From contig CBDCLU010000004.1 in NCBI GenBank assembly GCA_965218765.1, positions 186,001-250,000 on the forward strand: 64,000 bases of DNA. Reading direction: 5' to 3'. This document shows, in pieces, positions 42,390 to 51,707 of this stretch. Source of the DNA: JBBPYC01 sp965218765. GTDB taxonomy: Bacteria > Pseudomonadota > Gammaproteobacteria > Burkholderiales > Burkholderiaceae_C. The notes below the pieces were generated by a model that was given only the letters and a program-made list of their open reading frames with translations, had not been told where the DNA came from and searched no databases. Numbering within the stretch: the first letter of the stretch is position 1; each line of letters starts with the position of its first letter. The position numbers and the translations under genes are program-made.

Positions 42390-42653
42390 GTGCCCACCGC
42401 TTCTGCATCCCTTACGCTTGACCAGACCGCCATCGGCCAGCGCTGTGTCGTGCGCGATGTGACCAGCCCCGCCGCCGCGCCCGAATGGGCGCGCTGGCTC
42501 GACGAGATCGGCTTCATCGCGGGCGAGCAGGTCATGCTGATGGCGCGCGGCGCGATTGGCGGCGATCCGCTCGTGGTGCGCGTGGGCACGTCGACGTTCG
42601 CGCTGCGCCGCGCCGAAGCGGCCTGCGTGCGCGTGGAGCCAGCCGCCGCATGA
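42390..42653 (+). CDS. feoA: Ferrous iron transport protein A (FeoA)
   Basis: 87 residues from a GTG: an SH3-like beta-barrel protein, with ALDEIGF-like WLDEIGFIAGEQVMLMARGAIGGDPLVVRVG and the last strand FALRRAEAACVRVE. FeoA is a small cytosolic partner of FeoB. The start is uncertain: in-frame TTG 42315 and GTG 42366 would add up to 25 residues that do not look like FeoA. No strong ribosome site supports any of them. It overlaps feoB by four bases (ATGA). Confidence 0.85.
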   Translation: MPTASASLTLDQTAIGQRCVVRDVTSPAAAPEWARWLDEIGFIAGEQVMLMARGAIGGDPLVVRVGTSTFALRRAEAACVRVEPAAA

Positions 42654-44548
42654 ACGAAGCCGTCATCCATGTGCACCGCGGCGGCCCGCTGATCGCGCTC
42701 GTCGGCAATCCGAACTGCGGCAAGACCGCACTGTTCAACCTGCTCACGGGCAGCCGCCAGAAGGTCGCGAACTACGCGGGCGTGACCGTGGAGCGCAAGG
42801 AAGGCCGGCTCGTGACGCCGGCCGGTAAGGCACTGCGCATGCTTGACCTGCCGGGCGCCTACAGCCTGCATCCGCGCTCACCCGACGAGCGCGTGACCTG
42901 CGACGTGCTGTACGGCCGCGCGATCGGCGAGAAACGCCCGGACCTGGTCGTCTGCGTGGTCGACGCGACGAACCTGCGCCGCAATCTGCGGCTCGTGCTG
43001 GCCGTGAGACGGCTCGGCCTGCCGTGCGTGGTGGCGCTGAACATGACGGACCTCGCGGACCAGCGCGGCATGCACGTCGACCCGCAGGCGCTCGCCGCCG
43101 AGCTCGGCGTGCGCGTCGTGCCCACAGTGGGCGTGAAAAGCGAAGGCGCCGAGGCATTGCGCACCCTGCTCGACGACGCGGTCTTGTGGCGGCGCCAGGG
43201 CGCGGCGTTGCCCGTCATCGGCATCGACGACGAACACACCGACGCAGCCCGCGCGGATCACGACGAAGTGCGCGCAATCCTGCAGCGGCTGAACCTCGAC
43301 GCGGTGGTGCCGCACACGGCCAGCGACCGCATCGACCGCGTCGTGCTGCATCCGCTGCTCGGGCCTGCGCTGCTGGTGCTGGTGCTGTTTCTGATGTTCC
43401 AGGCCGTGTTTGCCTGGGCCGTGGTGCCGATGGATGCGATCAAGGCGGTTACCGAATGGTTCGGCGGCGCGGTGGCTGGTGCGCTGCCGCCCGGTTACTT
43501 ACGCAGCCTGCTGGTGGACGGCATCATCGCCGGCGTCGGCGGCGTGCTCGTGTTTCTGCCGCAGATCGTGATCCTGTTCTTCTTCATCCTGACCTTGGAA
43601 GAATCGGGCTACCTGCCGCGCGCGGCGTTCCTGCTGGACCGCCTGATGGGCGGCGTGGGCCTGTCTGGCCGATCCTTCATCCCGCTGCTGTCGAGCTTCG
43701 CGTGCGCGATCCCCGGCATCATGGCCGCGCGCACGATCGCGAACCCGCGCGACCGGCTCACCACGATCATGATCGCGCCGCTGATGACGTGTTCGGCCCG
43801 GCTGCCGGTTTACGCGCTGCTGATCGGCGCGTTCATTCCGAAGCGCGAAGTCGGGGGCCTGTTCGAGCTGCAGGGCCTGGTGCTGTTCGCGCTGTACCTG
43901 ATCGGCATCGCCGGCGCGCTGGCGGTGGCCTGGGTGCTCAAGCGCTTCACGGCCCGCGGCACGGTGCGCCCGCTGATGATGGAACTGCCGACTTATCACT
44001 GGCCATCGGTGCGCAGCGTCGCGATCGGCCTGTGGCAGCGCGTGGTGGTCTTCATGCGGCGGGTTGGCGGCATCATCCTCACGCTGACCGTCGTGCTGTG
44101 GTTCCTCGCGAGCTTTCCGGCACCGCCTGCGGGCGCCACCGGCGCGCCGATCGAATACAGCATCGCCGGCATGCTGGGACGCGGCCTCGCGGTGCTGTTC
44201 GAGCCGATCGGCTTCAACTGGCAGATCAGCATCGCACTCGTGCCGGGGCTGGCCGCGCGCGAGGTGGCCGTCAGTTCGCTCGGCACCGTCTATGCGCTGT
44301 CGGCGCCGGCCGGCGACGTGGCCACCGCACTCACGCCGCTGATCGCGCAGAGCTGGAGCCTCGCCACCGCGCTGTCGCTGCTGGCCTGGTACGTGTTCGC
44401 GCCGCAGTGCCTGAGCACCTTGGCGACCGTGAAGCGCGAGACCGGCGGCTGGACGATGCCGGTCGTGATGGCCAGTTATCTGTTTGTGCTGGCTTATGCA
44501 GGTTCCTTCATCACGTACCGGATCGCGCTGGCATTCGGCTGGGGGTAA
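42650..44548 (+). CDS. feoB: Ferrous iron transporter FeoB
   Basis: 632 residues. The N-terminal GTPase has G1 GNPNCGKT (19-26), a DLPGAYSL G3 and NMTD G4. A helical spacer and then about eight membrane segments follow, with two Gate-like halves (FLLDRLMGGVGLSGRSFIPLLSSFACAIPGIMAAR and a later partner). The protein brings Fe(II) into the cytoplasm. It is shorter than E. coli FeoB (773) because the C-terminal cytosolic part is reduced and no feoC follows; short versions like this are common in beta-proteobacteria. Confidence 0.95.
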   Translation: MNEAVIHVHRGGPLIALVGNPNCGKTALFNLLTGSRQKVANYAGVTVERKEGRLVTPAGKALRMLDLPGAYSLHPRSPDERVTCDVLYGRAIGEKRPDLVVCVVDATNLRRNLRLVLAVRRLGLPCVVALNMTDLADQRGMHVDPQALAAELGVRVVPTVGVKSEGAEALRTLLDDAVLWRRQGAALPVIGIDDEHTDAARADHDEVRAILQRLNLDAVVPHTASDRIDRVVLHPLLGPALLVLVLFLMFQAVFAWAVVPMDAIKAVTEWFGGAVAGALPPGYLRSLLVDGIIAGVGGVLVFLPQIVILFFFILTLEESGYLPRAAFLLDRLMGGVGLSGRSFIPLLSSFACAIPGIMAARTIANPRDRLTTIMIAPLMTCSARLPVYALLIGAFIPKREVGGLFELQGLVLFALYLIGIAGALAVAWVLKRFTARGTVRPLMMELPTYHWPSVRSVAIGLWQRVVVFMRRVGGIILTLTVVLWFLASFPAPPAGATGAPIEYSIAGMLGRGLAVLFEPIGFNWQISIALVPGLAAREVAVSSLGTVYALSAPAGDVATALTPLIAQSWSLATALSLLAWYVFAPQCLSTLATVKRETGGWTMPVVMASYLFVLAYAGSFITYRIALAFGWG

Positions 44549-44608
44549 CGGCGGACCAACTTCGCATCGGCGCGTGGCAATCCCGCTTCGCGGCCAGCCT
44601 GCAGCACG

Positions 44609-45691
44609 CTACGGCCGGATCACGGTCAGATGAAACGCGCGATTGTTCGCGGCCGCATGCGCCACGGCATCGTTTGCCGCATCCAGGCCGAACGCCGTTT
44701 CCTCGAATCCGTTCAGGCTGATCAAACCGGCCCGGATCAGCCGGACCAGTTGGGGGACCGCGCGGGCCGGATACATCCACTGCCCGCGGATCGTGATGCC
44801 GTTGCGCATGATCCACGGATACGGCAGCGCGAGGTCATCGCCGCCGAGCATGCCGACACCACCCATCAGCACCACACGGCCGAATTCGCGCACCGTCATC
44901 GCGGCCGTGCGCGTGGCCGCCGCGCCGGCCGATGACGGCAGGATGTCGAGCACGCAGTCGATGCGGCCGCCCGGTGCGGCCTGCATCATCTGCGCGCGGT
45001 CGCGTGCCTCGTCGCCGCTGAGTTTCACGGTGCGCACGCGCGCGCCGAAGCGGCGCTGCAGTTCGCCCAGCATCGCTTCGTTGCGGCCCGGCGCCACCAC
45101 GCAGCCGGCGCCCATCGCCAACGCAACGGCGACACCCGCGCTGCCGAAGTAGCCGGTCGCACCGCTGATCAGGATGGTCTCGCCAGCCTGCAGATCGGCC
45201 GCAAGCAAGCCCCCGTACGGCACCATCAGCACGACCAGCGCACACCAGCGGCCGGCGTCGGCTGCGTCGATCGGTCCGATCGGCACCGCGTTCTCGGTCG
45301 GCACCCGCATGCGTTCGGCCAACGGCCCATCGTGGAAATGCCGCTGCAGGCCCAGGCCGCCGGGTCCGCGCGCGCTCCAGCCCTGCAACGTGATGTCGGG
45401 TGCGAGGGCATCGTCGCGCGCACGCACGGTCGGGTCGCACACCACCCAGTCGCCAACCGTCAGCTTGGTCGCATCGGGCCCCAGTGCGCGGACCCGGCCG
45501 ATCGCGCTGCAGCCGGGCACGATCGGCGGCTCGATCAGGTATTTGCGTGCACCGCTGAACACCTCGCTCGCATACGGCAGCACCGCGGTGGCGACGACAT
45601 CGACGATGACCTCGCCGGTGCGCAGTTCGGGGTCGGGCATGGATTCGATCGCGAGCGGCGAGCCGAATGCTTTCAAAATGGCGGCTTTCAT
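44609..45691 (-). CDS. MDR (zinc-type alcohol dehydrogenase-like) oxidoreductase
   Basis: 360 residues. It has the N-terminal GroES-like domain (ILKAFGSPLAIESMPDPELRTGEVIVDV) and the nucleotide-binding region ILISGATGYFGSAGVAVALAMGA. The GHE catalytic zinc motif is replaced by PGCSAIG, so catalytic zinc is doubtful and a quinone/enoyl reductase-like activity is more likely. It is divergent from the MmyB-type regulator at 45828, which probably controls it, as is common for this pair. The substrate is unknown. Confidence 0.88.
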   Translation of the reverse strand: MKAAILKAFGSPLAIESMPDPELRTGEVIVDVVATAVLPYASEVFSGARKYLIEPPIVPGCSAIGRVRALGPDATKLTVGDWVVCDPTVRARDDALAPDITLQGWSARGPGGLGLQRHFHDGPLAERMRVPTENAVPIGPIDAADAGRWCALVVLMVPYGGLLAADLQAGETILISGATGYFGSAGVAVALAMGAGCVVAPGRNEAMLGELQRRFGARVRTVKLSGDEARDRAQMMQAAPGGRIDCVLDILPSSAGAAATRTAAMTVREFGRVVLMGGVGMLGGDDLALPYPWIMRNGITIRGQWMYPARAVPQLVRLIRAGLISLNGFEETAFGLDAANDAVAHAAANNRAFHLTVIRP

Positions 45692-45827
45692 GAATGAACG
45701 GCCTGGTCAATAAAGTGATGGGGCCGGCCATCTTGCGCACGCGGCTCGGTCGGCACAAGGACTTGGCCGATCCTGGGATTGGTCAATGCCCCTCGCCCAG
45801 AACAGACCTTTTTTCGCCACCCACCCG

Positions 45828-46598
45828 ATGTCGCATGCAACCGGCTTAGGCGAATTCCTGCGGTCGCGCCGCCTACGCCTGGACCCGCAGGCGCTCGGCC
45901 TGGGCGAGCGGCCGCGGCGCCGCACGCCGGGCCTGCGGCGCGAAGAAGTCGCCGAACGCGCGGGCATCGGCATCGACTGGTACGTGCGGCTCGAGCAGGG
46001 CCGCAGCCTGCGCGCATCCAGCGAGACGATCGATGCGCTCGCGCGGGCGCTGCAGCTCGGGCCGACCGAGCACGCGCACCTGAAGGCACTGGCCAGCGGC
46101 GCGGCGCGCCCGCCGTTCACGCGCGAGACAGTGCCGGCGGCGCTGCGGCGCCTGGTCGAGCACCTGGCGCAACCGGCCTACATCACCGGCCGCCGGTTCG
46201 ACGTGCTGGCCTGGAACCGTGCCGCCGCCGACGTGCTGACGGACTTCGATGCGTTGCCAAAGGACGATCGCAACATCCTTGTCTTTCTGCTGACCGACCG
46301 CCGCGCAAGAGCGTTGTTCGGCGCCGCCTGGGCCGACGAGGCCCGGCGCGCGATCGCGCAGTTCCGCATCACCTACGATCAGTTTTCGACCGACCCCGCG
46401 TTCACCCGGCTCGTGCAGCGGCTCGAACGCGAAAGCCCCGAGTTCGCCGGCTGGTGGCGCACGCACGAGATCCGCAAGCCCGCAGCCGGCCGCAAGGACC
46501 TGTTCCATCCGGAGCGCGGCCGGCTGCGGTTCGAGTACGCCACCTTCCAGGCGAACGACGATCCGGCGCTGAAGCTCGCGATCTATACGCCGGTCTGA
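45828..46598 (+). CDS. Helix-turn-helix regulator, XRE/MmyB type
   Basis: 256 residues from the ATG at 45828 (MSHATGLGEFL), or 270 from the ATG at 45786. The N-terminal HTH is characteristic: LGEFLRSRRLRLDPQ, GLRREEVAERAGIGIDWYVRLEQGR, SETIDALARAL. The C-terminal MmyB-like domain (FDVLAWNRAAADVL, then WRTHEIRKPAAGRKDLFHPERG, FEYATFQANDDPALKLAIYTP) binds a small ligand, probably lipid-like in studied relatives. This regulator class usually controls a divergent oxidoreductase, here the MDR gene at 44609. The intergenic region holds two TGGTCAAT direct repeats near 45704 and 45780, a possible operator. Confidence 0.9.
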   Translation: MSHATGLGEFLRSRRLRLDPQALGLGERPRRRTPGLRREEVAERAGIGIDWYVRLEQGRSLRASSETIDALARALQLGPTEHAHLKALASGAARPPFTRETVPAALRRLVEHLAQPAYITGRRFDVLAWNRAAADVLTDFDALPKDDRNILVFLLTDRRARALFGAAWADEARRAIAQFRITYDQFSTDPAFTRLVQRLERESPEFAGWWRTHEIRKPAAGRKDLFHPERGRLRFEYATFQANDDPALKLAIYTPV

Positions 46599-46675
46599 GG
46601 CGGCGCACGGCTGGGCGCCATAGTCATGCCGGCGCCCACAGCGCAGATCGCTTTTGGCGATCTTATTGATCAAAT

Positions 46676-46726
46676 ACGGCTGCAGCGCTTGTTTTACCTG
46701 CGCTTGTAGCTACTTAAATAGTAGCA
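46676..46726. repeat. Intergenic repeat with GCTACT hairpin between convergent genes
   Basis: GCTACT (46709-46714), TAAAT, AGTAGC (46720-46725) is a perfect six-pair hairpin. Before it lie two GCGCTTGT copies separated by seven bases. The pattern (GCGCTTG blocks followed by a GCTACT-type hairpin) resembles short elements widespread between genes in Comamonadaceae. It may also serve as a bidirectional transcription stop for the convergent genes. Confidence 0.5.
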
Positions 46727-46733
46727 TCCGACA

Positions 46734-47699
46734 TTAAACCAGGCCCAACTCGCGCGCTTCCTGCTCATAGGCCGGATACGACGCCTTCATCACCGCGGCG
46801 TTCAGGATCATCTCGGCCACCAGCGGGCGCGCAGCCGTTTCCTCGAACATCCGCGTGCGCGTCCAGACCGATTCGGTGCGCGCGCTTTCGCTCAACGCGA
46901 TGATTTCGCGCTCGAGCGCATACGGCTGATCGACGAACAGCGGCCCCTGCAGCAGCCGGATTTGCTGGCCCGCGAACAGGCCGACTGCCGGCGTGCGCCC
47001 ACGCAGCCGCGCCTGCTGCGAGGTGCTGCCCAGCAGCACGCTGATCATCTCGATCGGGATGATCGCGCGGCCCCAGGGCGACTGCGCGCCGCCTTCCGGC
47101 GTGTACCAGGCGCAAGGCTCGGTGATCACGGCGAGCTTGTCGGCCAGCGTGAACGGATAGTGGTCGCCCATGTGCGTGTCGAAGCCCATGCACACCCGCT
47201 CGACCACGGCGCCGCGCTGGCCCACCTGCAAGTCGCGATTGATCACGAGGCCTCTGGGCGCACGCAGTTTGGCCAGCCGCTGCTGCAGCTCATGCGGCAA
47301 CCCGTCGGCGTCGCCGACCGACGCGCTACCGGTCAGCACCGGGGTGCCATCGCGTTTTTCCGCGTGCAGGCGCACGAAGTGATCCGGCAGCGCCACAGCC
47401 GGGTCGTCCGGCGCATCGACGAACGCGCGCACCTGCTCGCCTTCGACCACCATGTTCTGATAGTGCGCACTGATGCAGCCGCGCTCGAACCAGGCGCGGC
47501 CAAAGCGGGAAAACAGCAGCGGATCGAACTGGCTGAAATGCGTCGGTCCCTCGATCGGCCCAGCCTGCAGCCCCAGGCCTTCGGCCATCGCATCGTCGTG
47601 GATCGACTTGTGGCCGTCGTACTGCTGCTCGGCCAGCATCTGCCGCGGCTCGCGCAGCGGGCCGCAGAGGCTGGGGGAGATCTTGAAAGGGGTGTTCAT
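46734..47699 (-). CDS. MaoC/hotdog-fold hydratase-like protein
   Basis: 321 residues. The N-terminal part has the hotdog hydratase pattern HKSIHDDAMAEGLGL with GPIEGPTHFSQF, similar to MaoC/FAS1-type dehydratases that add or remove water on acyl-CoA thioesters. The remainder (KLAVITEPCAWYTPEGGAQSPWGRAIIPIEMISVLLG) may be a second, degenerate hotdog. It starts 160 bases after the LivF gene ends, in the same direction, and could be the last gene of that operon. The substrate is not clear. Confidence 0.72.
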   Translation of the reverse strand: MNTPFKISPSLCGPLREPRQMLAEQQYDGHKSIHDDAMAEGLGLQAGPIEGPTHFSQFDPLLFSRFGRAWFERGCISAHYQNMVVEGEQVRAFVDAPDDPAVALPDHFVRLHAEKRDGTPVLTGSASVGDADGLPHELQQRLAKLRAPRGLVINRDLQVGQRGAVVERVCMGFDTHMGDHYPFTLADKLAVITEPCAWYTPEGGAQSPWGRAIIPIEMISVLLGSTSQQARLRGRTPAVGLFAGQQIRLLQGPLFVDQPYALEREIIALSESARTESVWTRTRMFEETAARPLVAEMILNAAVMKASYPAYEQEARELGLV

Positions 47700-47859
47700 G
47701 GAAGGGGCGGGATCGAGGACGGGATGAGCGGCGGGACCGAGTCATGCAGCGTGCCTCGCCCTCGCCTGCGCGAAATCCGACGCACGCGCGGCCATTCATG
47801 GGCGCAACCGTTGCCGCGATCGAGCAACGCCGGGATGCCGCTACGGCTGCCCGCCTGCG

Positions 47860-48558
47860 CTAAACCCCCAGATACCGCTGCAACAACTGCGGATCGGCCT
47901 TGATCTCCTGCGCCGCGCCTTCATGCGCGATGTGGCCGTTGTTGAGGATGTAGACCCGGTCGGCCAGCGCGAGCGCGGCGGCGAGGTTCTGCTCGACCAG
48001 CACGATGGTCTGGCCGGCTTCGACCAGTTTGCGGCAGGCGGCGAGCAGGTCGCGCACGATCACCGGCGCGAGGCCTTCGAACGGTTCGTCGAGCAGCACC
48101 AGCTTCGGGTCGCGCACCAGCGCGCGCGCGATCGCGAGCATCTGCTGCTCGCCGCCCGACAGGTCGGTGCCGCGGCTTTTGCGGCGTTCGGCCAGGCGCG
48201 GGAAGATCTCGTAGATGCGTGCAAGCGGCCAGGCAGTCTTGGCCGTCAGGCCGGCCAGCACCAGGTTCTCTTCGACGTTCAGGCTGCCGAAGATGCGGCG
48301 ATCTTCGGGCACCAGCTGCATGCCGGCCTGGGCGATCCTGTGCGGGGGTTTTGCTGCCAGGTCGGCGCCGTCGAACAGGACCTTGCCGGCGCGCGGCTTG
48401 ACGATGCCCATCAGCGTGTTCAGCGTGGTGCTCTTGCCGGCGCCGTTGCGGCCCAGCAGCGCCACCACCTCGTGCGCCTCGACGCGCAAGCCCACATCGA
48501 ACAGGATGTGCGAATCGCCGTAGTAGCTGTTCAGGCCGGAGACTTCCAAAAGACTCAT
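47860..48558 (-). CDS. ABC transporter ATP-binding protein, LivF type
   Basis: 232 residues. Walker A LGRNGAGKST, signature DLSGGEQQMLAIARAL, Walker B LVLLDEPFEGLAP, then LVEQNLAAALALADRVYILNNG. LivF belongs to the second Liv-type importer of the window, together with the LivM-LivG fusion, LivH and the binding protein on the same strand. GGAACCTTGAC precedes the ATG. A REP-like element lies between it and the upstream fusion gene. Confidence 0.93.
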   Translation of the reverse strand: MSLLEVSGLNSYYGDSHILFDVGLRVEAHEVVALLGRNGAGKSTTLNTLMGIVKPRAGKVLFDGADLAAKPPHRIAQAGMQLVPEDRRIFGSLNVEENLVLAGLTAKTAWPLARIYEIFPRLAERRKSRGTDLSGGEQQMLAIARALVRDPKLVLLDEPFEGLAPVIVRDLLAACRKLVEAGQTIVLVEQNLAAALALADRVYILNNGHIAHEGAAQEIKADPQLLQRYLGV

Positions 48559-48614
48559 GTCAAGGTTCCATGGCGCTGCACATTAGTGTCGGCGCAGATA
48601 GCTTGAGCAGCAGA

Positions 48615-48718
48615 TTCCAGCAGGGGCCGCGGAGCCGGCTTTGCCAGGCCGCAGGGGCCGCCCCCAGTGCTGGGGTAGCCGGGAGTCGACCGCAGAAAGC
48701 ACAAGCTGGAGATGGGCT
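48615..48718 (-). repeat. REP-like intergenic element, copy 1
   Basis: The first 51 bases (48615-48665) match 51606-51656 at 49 positions. Inside are two hairpins: a CCGGC/GCCAGG-type pair around TTT, and CCCCA-GTG-C-TGGGG. A later block (GAGTCGACCGCAGAAAGC) matches AGCCGACCGCAGGGAGC of copy 2. Both copies lie just after a gene of the same ABC operon and may stabilise or end part of the mRNA. Confidence 0.75.
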
Positions 48719-50560
48719 TCACACGAGTTCCATCCCACCCAGGTACGCTTCCTGAACTTGCGCGTTGGCCTCGATCTCGGCCGGCGTGCCTTCGACCAGC
48801 ACGCGGCCTTCCTGCAGCACGGTGACTTTTTCCACCAGCTCGAACAGCGAGTCCTTGTCGTGGTCGATCACGATCATGGTGCGGCCTTTACTGATCGACT
48901 TCAGCAGCTTGACGGTTTCCACGCGCTCCTGCGTGCTCATGCCGGCCAACGGCTCATCGAGCAGCAGCAGGCTCGGCGATGACGCCAGTGCGAGACCGAT
49001 TTCCAGCCGGCGCTTCTCGCCATAAGCGAGCTCCGACACCGGTGTGTCGGCACGCCGCGTGAGGTTGACGAGCGCGAGGTTGTGGGCGACCTGTTCGGCC
49101 AGGCCCGGAATGTTGTGCGCCAACCTCAGGATGTCGAGGCGGAACTTGCCGCGCAGATCGGCCAGCACCGCGATCGTCAGGTTCTCGCGCACGGTCAGCT
49201 GGTTGAACAGTTGATTGACCTGGTAGCTCTTGGTCAGGCCGAGCTGGCACGCATCGGTCACGCTCGAGCCGGTGATGTCGCGGCCCTCGAACACGATCTT
49301 GCCGGACGTCGGATGCACCTCGCAGGTCAGCATCTTGAAGAACGTGCTCTTGCCGGCGCCGTTCGGGCCGATCACGCCGCGCAGCTCGCCGTGGTTCACG
49401 GTGAAGTCGATGTCGCTGTTGGCGACCAGGCCGCCATAGCGTTTGGTCAGGCCCGTCACCTGCAGGATCGGCACCGCCTTGTTGGCACCGGGGCGCTGGC
49501 GCAGCGGCTTGGCTGCGGCTGCCGCTGCAGCGGCGTTGCCGACTTCGTCGCCCGCGGCAGCGTCGTGCAGGGGCAGGGCCGGCTTGTTGCGCCTCTTGAG
49601 GTAGCGAAACAGGTCGACGAACCCGCCGATGATGCCGTGCCGCAGAAAGCACACCAGCAGCACGAAGATCACGCCGAGCACCAGCGCCCAGGTGGCGCCA
49701 AGCTTCAACACCGCCTGCAAAAAGTCCTGCAGATAAAGCCAGACCGCCGCGCCCACGAGCGGGCCGAACAGGGTGCCGACACCACCGATCACCGTCTGTA
49801 TGACCAGTTGGGCGGACGTGTGGAACATGAACGCATCGGGCGGCATGAACGCCTGCATCACGCCGAGCAGGCCCCCTGCAAAGCCTGCATAGGCTGCGGC
49901 GATCACGAACGCGGTGAGTTTGTAACCGTGCACGTTGTGGCCGACGGCGGCGGCGCGCAGCGGGTTCTCGCGAATCGCGGCCAGCACCGCGCCGAGCGGC
50001 GAACGCACGATGCGCAGCGCGATCACGATGCCAACCAGGTAGCACACCGCCAGGAACCAGTAGAGCGACCAGCCGGTGCTGAACTTCAGCACCGTGAAGC
50101 CCAGGTTGAACGACGGCGTCGGCACGCCGGGCAGGCCGTTCTCGCCCCCGGTGAAGGCCGACAGCGGCGAGAACTCGACGAAGAAGAACACTTCGGCGAT
50201 CGCCACCGTGATCATCACGAAGTAGATGCCGGTGCGCCGCAGTGCAAGCATGCCGACCAGATACCCGGTGATGGCGGCAGCCACGGTGCCGATCAGCAAT
50301 GCCGTCACCACATGCGGAAAGCCGGCCGTGGTCAGCAGATAGGCCGCCACGAAGCCGCCCGTGCCGAAGAACGCTGCCTGGCCGAACGAGAGCAGTCCCG
50401 CGAAGCCGAACAGGATGTCGAAGCCGATCCCGAACAGGCCCCAGACCAGAATCCGGTTCACGGTGTCGGGCGCGAAGTTGAGAAACGGCAGCACGAACGG
50501 CGCTGCAATCAGGCCGAGGGCGGTCAGCCCTTCGACCAGAAAAGGACGATGTTTACGCAT
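48719..50560 (-). CDS. Fusion: LivM permease + LivG ATP-binding protein
   Basis: 613 residues. Residues ~1-335 form the LivM permease (LVWGLFGIGFDILFGFAGLLSFGQAAFFGTGG, GIYFVMITVAIAEVFFF, LAAIRENPLRAAAVGHN). An Ala-rich linker (GNAAAAAAAAKPLRQRPGA) joins it to LivG from ~355: Walker A GPNGAGKST (Lys404), VSELAYGEKRRLEIGLAL, LLLLDEPLAGMS, IDHDKDSLFELVEKVTVL. The fusion is in frame with intact motifs, so it is not a sequencing error. It probably evolved by loss of the stop codon between adjacent genes; such fusions occur in other Liv systems. It starts 14 bases after LivH. Confidence 0.93.
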   Translation of the reverse strand: MRKHRPFLVEGLTALGLIAAPFVLPFLNFAPDTVNRILVWGLFGIGFDILFGFAGLLSFGQAAFFGTGGFVAAYLLTTAGFPHVVTALLIGTVAAAITGYLVGMLALRRTGIYFVMITVAIAEVFFFVEFSPLSAFTGGENGLPGVPTPSFNLGFTVLKFSTGWSLYWFLAVCYLVGIVIALRIVRSPLGAVLAAIRENPLRAAAVGHNVHGYKLTAFVIAAAYAGFAGGLLGVMQAFMPPDAFMFHTSAQLVIQTVIGGVGTLFGPLVGAAVWLYLQDFLQAVLKLGATWALVLGVIFVLLVCFLRHGIIGGFVDLFRYLKRRNKPALPLHDAAAGDEVGNAAAAAAAAKPLRQRPGANKAVPILQVTGLTKRYGGLVANSDIDFTVNHGELRGVIGPNGAGKSTFFKMLTCEVHPTSGKIVFEGRDITGSSVTDACQLGLTKSYQVNQLFNQLTVRENLTIAVLADLRGKFRLDILRLAHNIPGLAEQVAHNLALVNLTRRADTPVSELAYGEKRRLEIGLALASSPSLLLLDEPLAGMSTQERVETVKLLKSISKGRTMIVIDHDKDSLFELVEKVTVLQEGRVLVEGTPAEIEANAQVQEAYLGGMELV

Positions 50561-50574
50561 CAGGGACTTCGGAC

Positions 50575-51450
50575 TTATTCGCGGCTGGCCGTGCCGAGCA
50601 GGCCATGCGGCCGCAGCAGCAACACCAGCGTCATCGCCACGAACAGCATCACATAGGAATAGGCGGGGTCGAACATCGCGGTGATGCTGATGAGCTCGCC
50701 CGCGATCAGCCCGCCGAGGATGGCGCCGGGAAACGAGCCGACGCCGCCGATCACGACGACGACGAAGGTCTGCACCAGGATCGACTCCCCCATGTCCGGT
50801 GTGAGCGACACCACCGGCGCATTCGCGATGCCGGCAAAGCCCGCCGCCATCGCGCCGATGCCGAACACCAGCGTGAACACGCGGTGCACGTTGATGCCGA
50901 GCGCATCGACCATCACCGCATCCTCGATGCCCGCGCGCACCGTGAGCCCGAGCCGGGTCTTGTAGAGCACGAGGTACAGCGCGGCGAGCGCCACCACGAT
51001 GATGCCGACCAGCGCGAGCCGATAGGTCGGATACAGCGTGAAGCCGAGCGAGGTGATGCCGGAGATGCCTGGCGGCGCCGGCACCGACTTGGACAGGCTG
51101 CCGAAAAAGTAGCGCACCGTCTCCACCATCACCATGCCGATGCCGAACGTGACCAGCAACTGGTCCTCGCCGGAGCGCGTGTAGAAGTGGCGGATGATGA
51201 GCCGCTCCAGCACCACGCCGACCACCAGCACGAACAGCGCTCCGGCCAGCAGCGCGAGCAGGTAGGAGCCGGTGTAGCTGAACGCGAGGTAGCCCGCATA
51301 GCCGCCCAGCATGAACATCGCGCCGTGCGCGAGGTTCAACACCCCGAGCGTGCCGTAGATGATCGTCAGGCCGGACGAGATCAGCGCGAGCAGCGCGCCG
51401 AGCACCAGTCCGTTGAACACCTGCGATACGAATGTCGCCCAATTGATCAC
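50575..51450 (-). CDS. ABC transporter permease, LivH type
   Basis: 291 residues from a GTG start (VINWATFVSQVFNGL). LivH landmarks include GLVLGALLALISSGLTIIYGTLGVLNLAHGAMFMLGGY and TFGIGMVMVETVRYFFGS. It is nearly all hydrophobic, with about eight segments. It pairs with the LivM half of the next gene. A 250-base interval with a REP-like copy separates it from the binding protein upstream; the importer is still likely one operon. Confidence 0.93.
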   Translation of the reverse strand: MINWATFVSQVFNGLVLGALLALISSGLTIIYGTLGVLNLAHGAMFMLGGYAGYLAFSYTGSYLLALLAGALFVLVVGVVLERLIIRHFYTRSGEDQLLVTFGIGMVMVETVRYFFGSLSKSVPAPPGISGITSLGFTLYPTYRLALVGIIVVALAALYLVLYKTRLGLTVRAGIEDAVMVDALGINVHRVFTLVFGIGAMAAGFAGIANAPVVSLTPDMGESILVQTFVVVVIGGVGSFPGAILGGLIAGELISITAMFDPAYSYVMLFVAMTLVLLLRPHGLLGTASRE

Positions 51451-51605
51451 GTCAAATCATTTCAGAGCAAGGCAGTCGAGCACCGTCATGTCGGCCTGAA
51501 CACGCGTTTGAGTCATGCGTGTTCGGGCTCAAGCCGCATCGACTTGAACGACGGAGGGGATAGGTAGAGAAGCCTACGCGCCTCGTGACAAGCTGGCGCG
51601 CCCCG

Positions 51606-51706
51606 TTCCAGCAGGGGCCGCGGAGCTGGCTTTGCCAGGCCGCAGGCGCCGCCCCCGGCAGGGGGTACGCGAGAGCCGACCGCAGGGAGCGAAGCGTGGG
51701 GGCGAG
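51606..51706 (-). repeat. REP-like intergenic element, copy 2
   Basis: Matches copy 1 at 48615 almost perfectly over its first 51 bases. Hairpins CTGGC-TTT-GCCAG and CCCCC-GGCA-GGGGG are complete here. It ends where the binding-protein stop codon begins, on the 3' side of that gene in the direction of transcription, so it could reduce transcription into livH. This would give more receptor than permease. Confidence 0.75.
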
Positions 51707-51707
51707 C

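Noticed and set aside
51606..51656. Insertion sequence or transposon end
   Set aside because: The repeat is short, lies twice in the same orientation in one operon, and has no transposase or target duplication; a REP-like element fits better.
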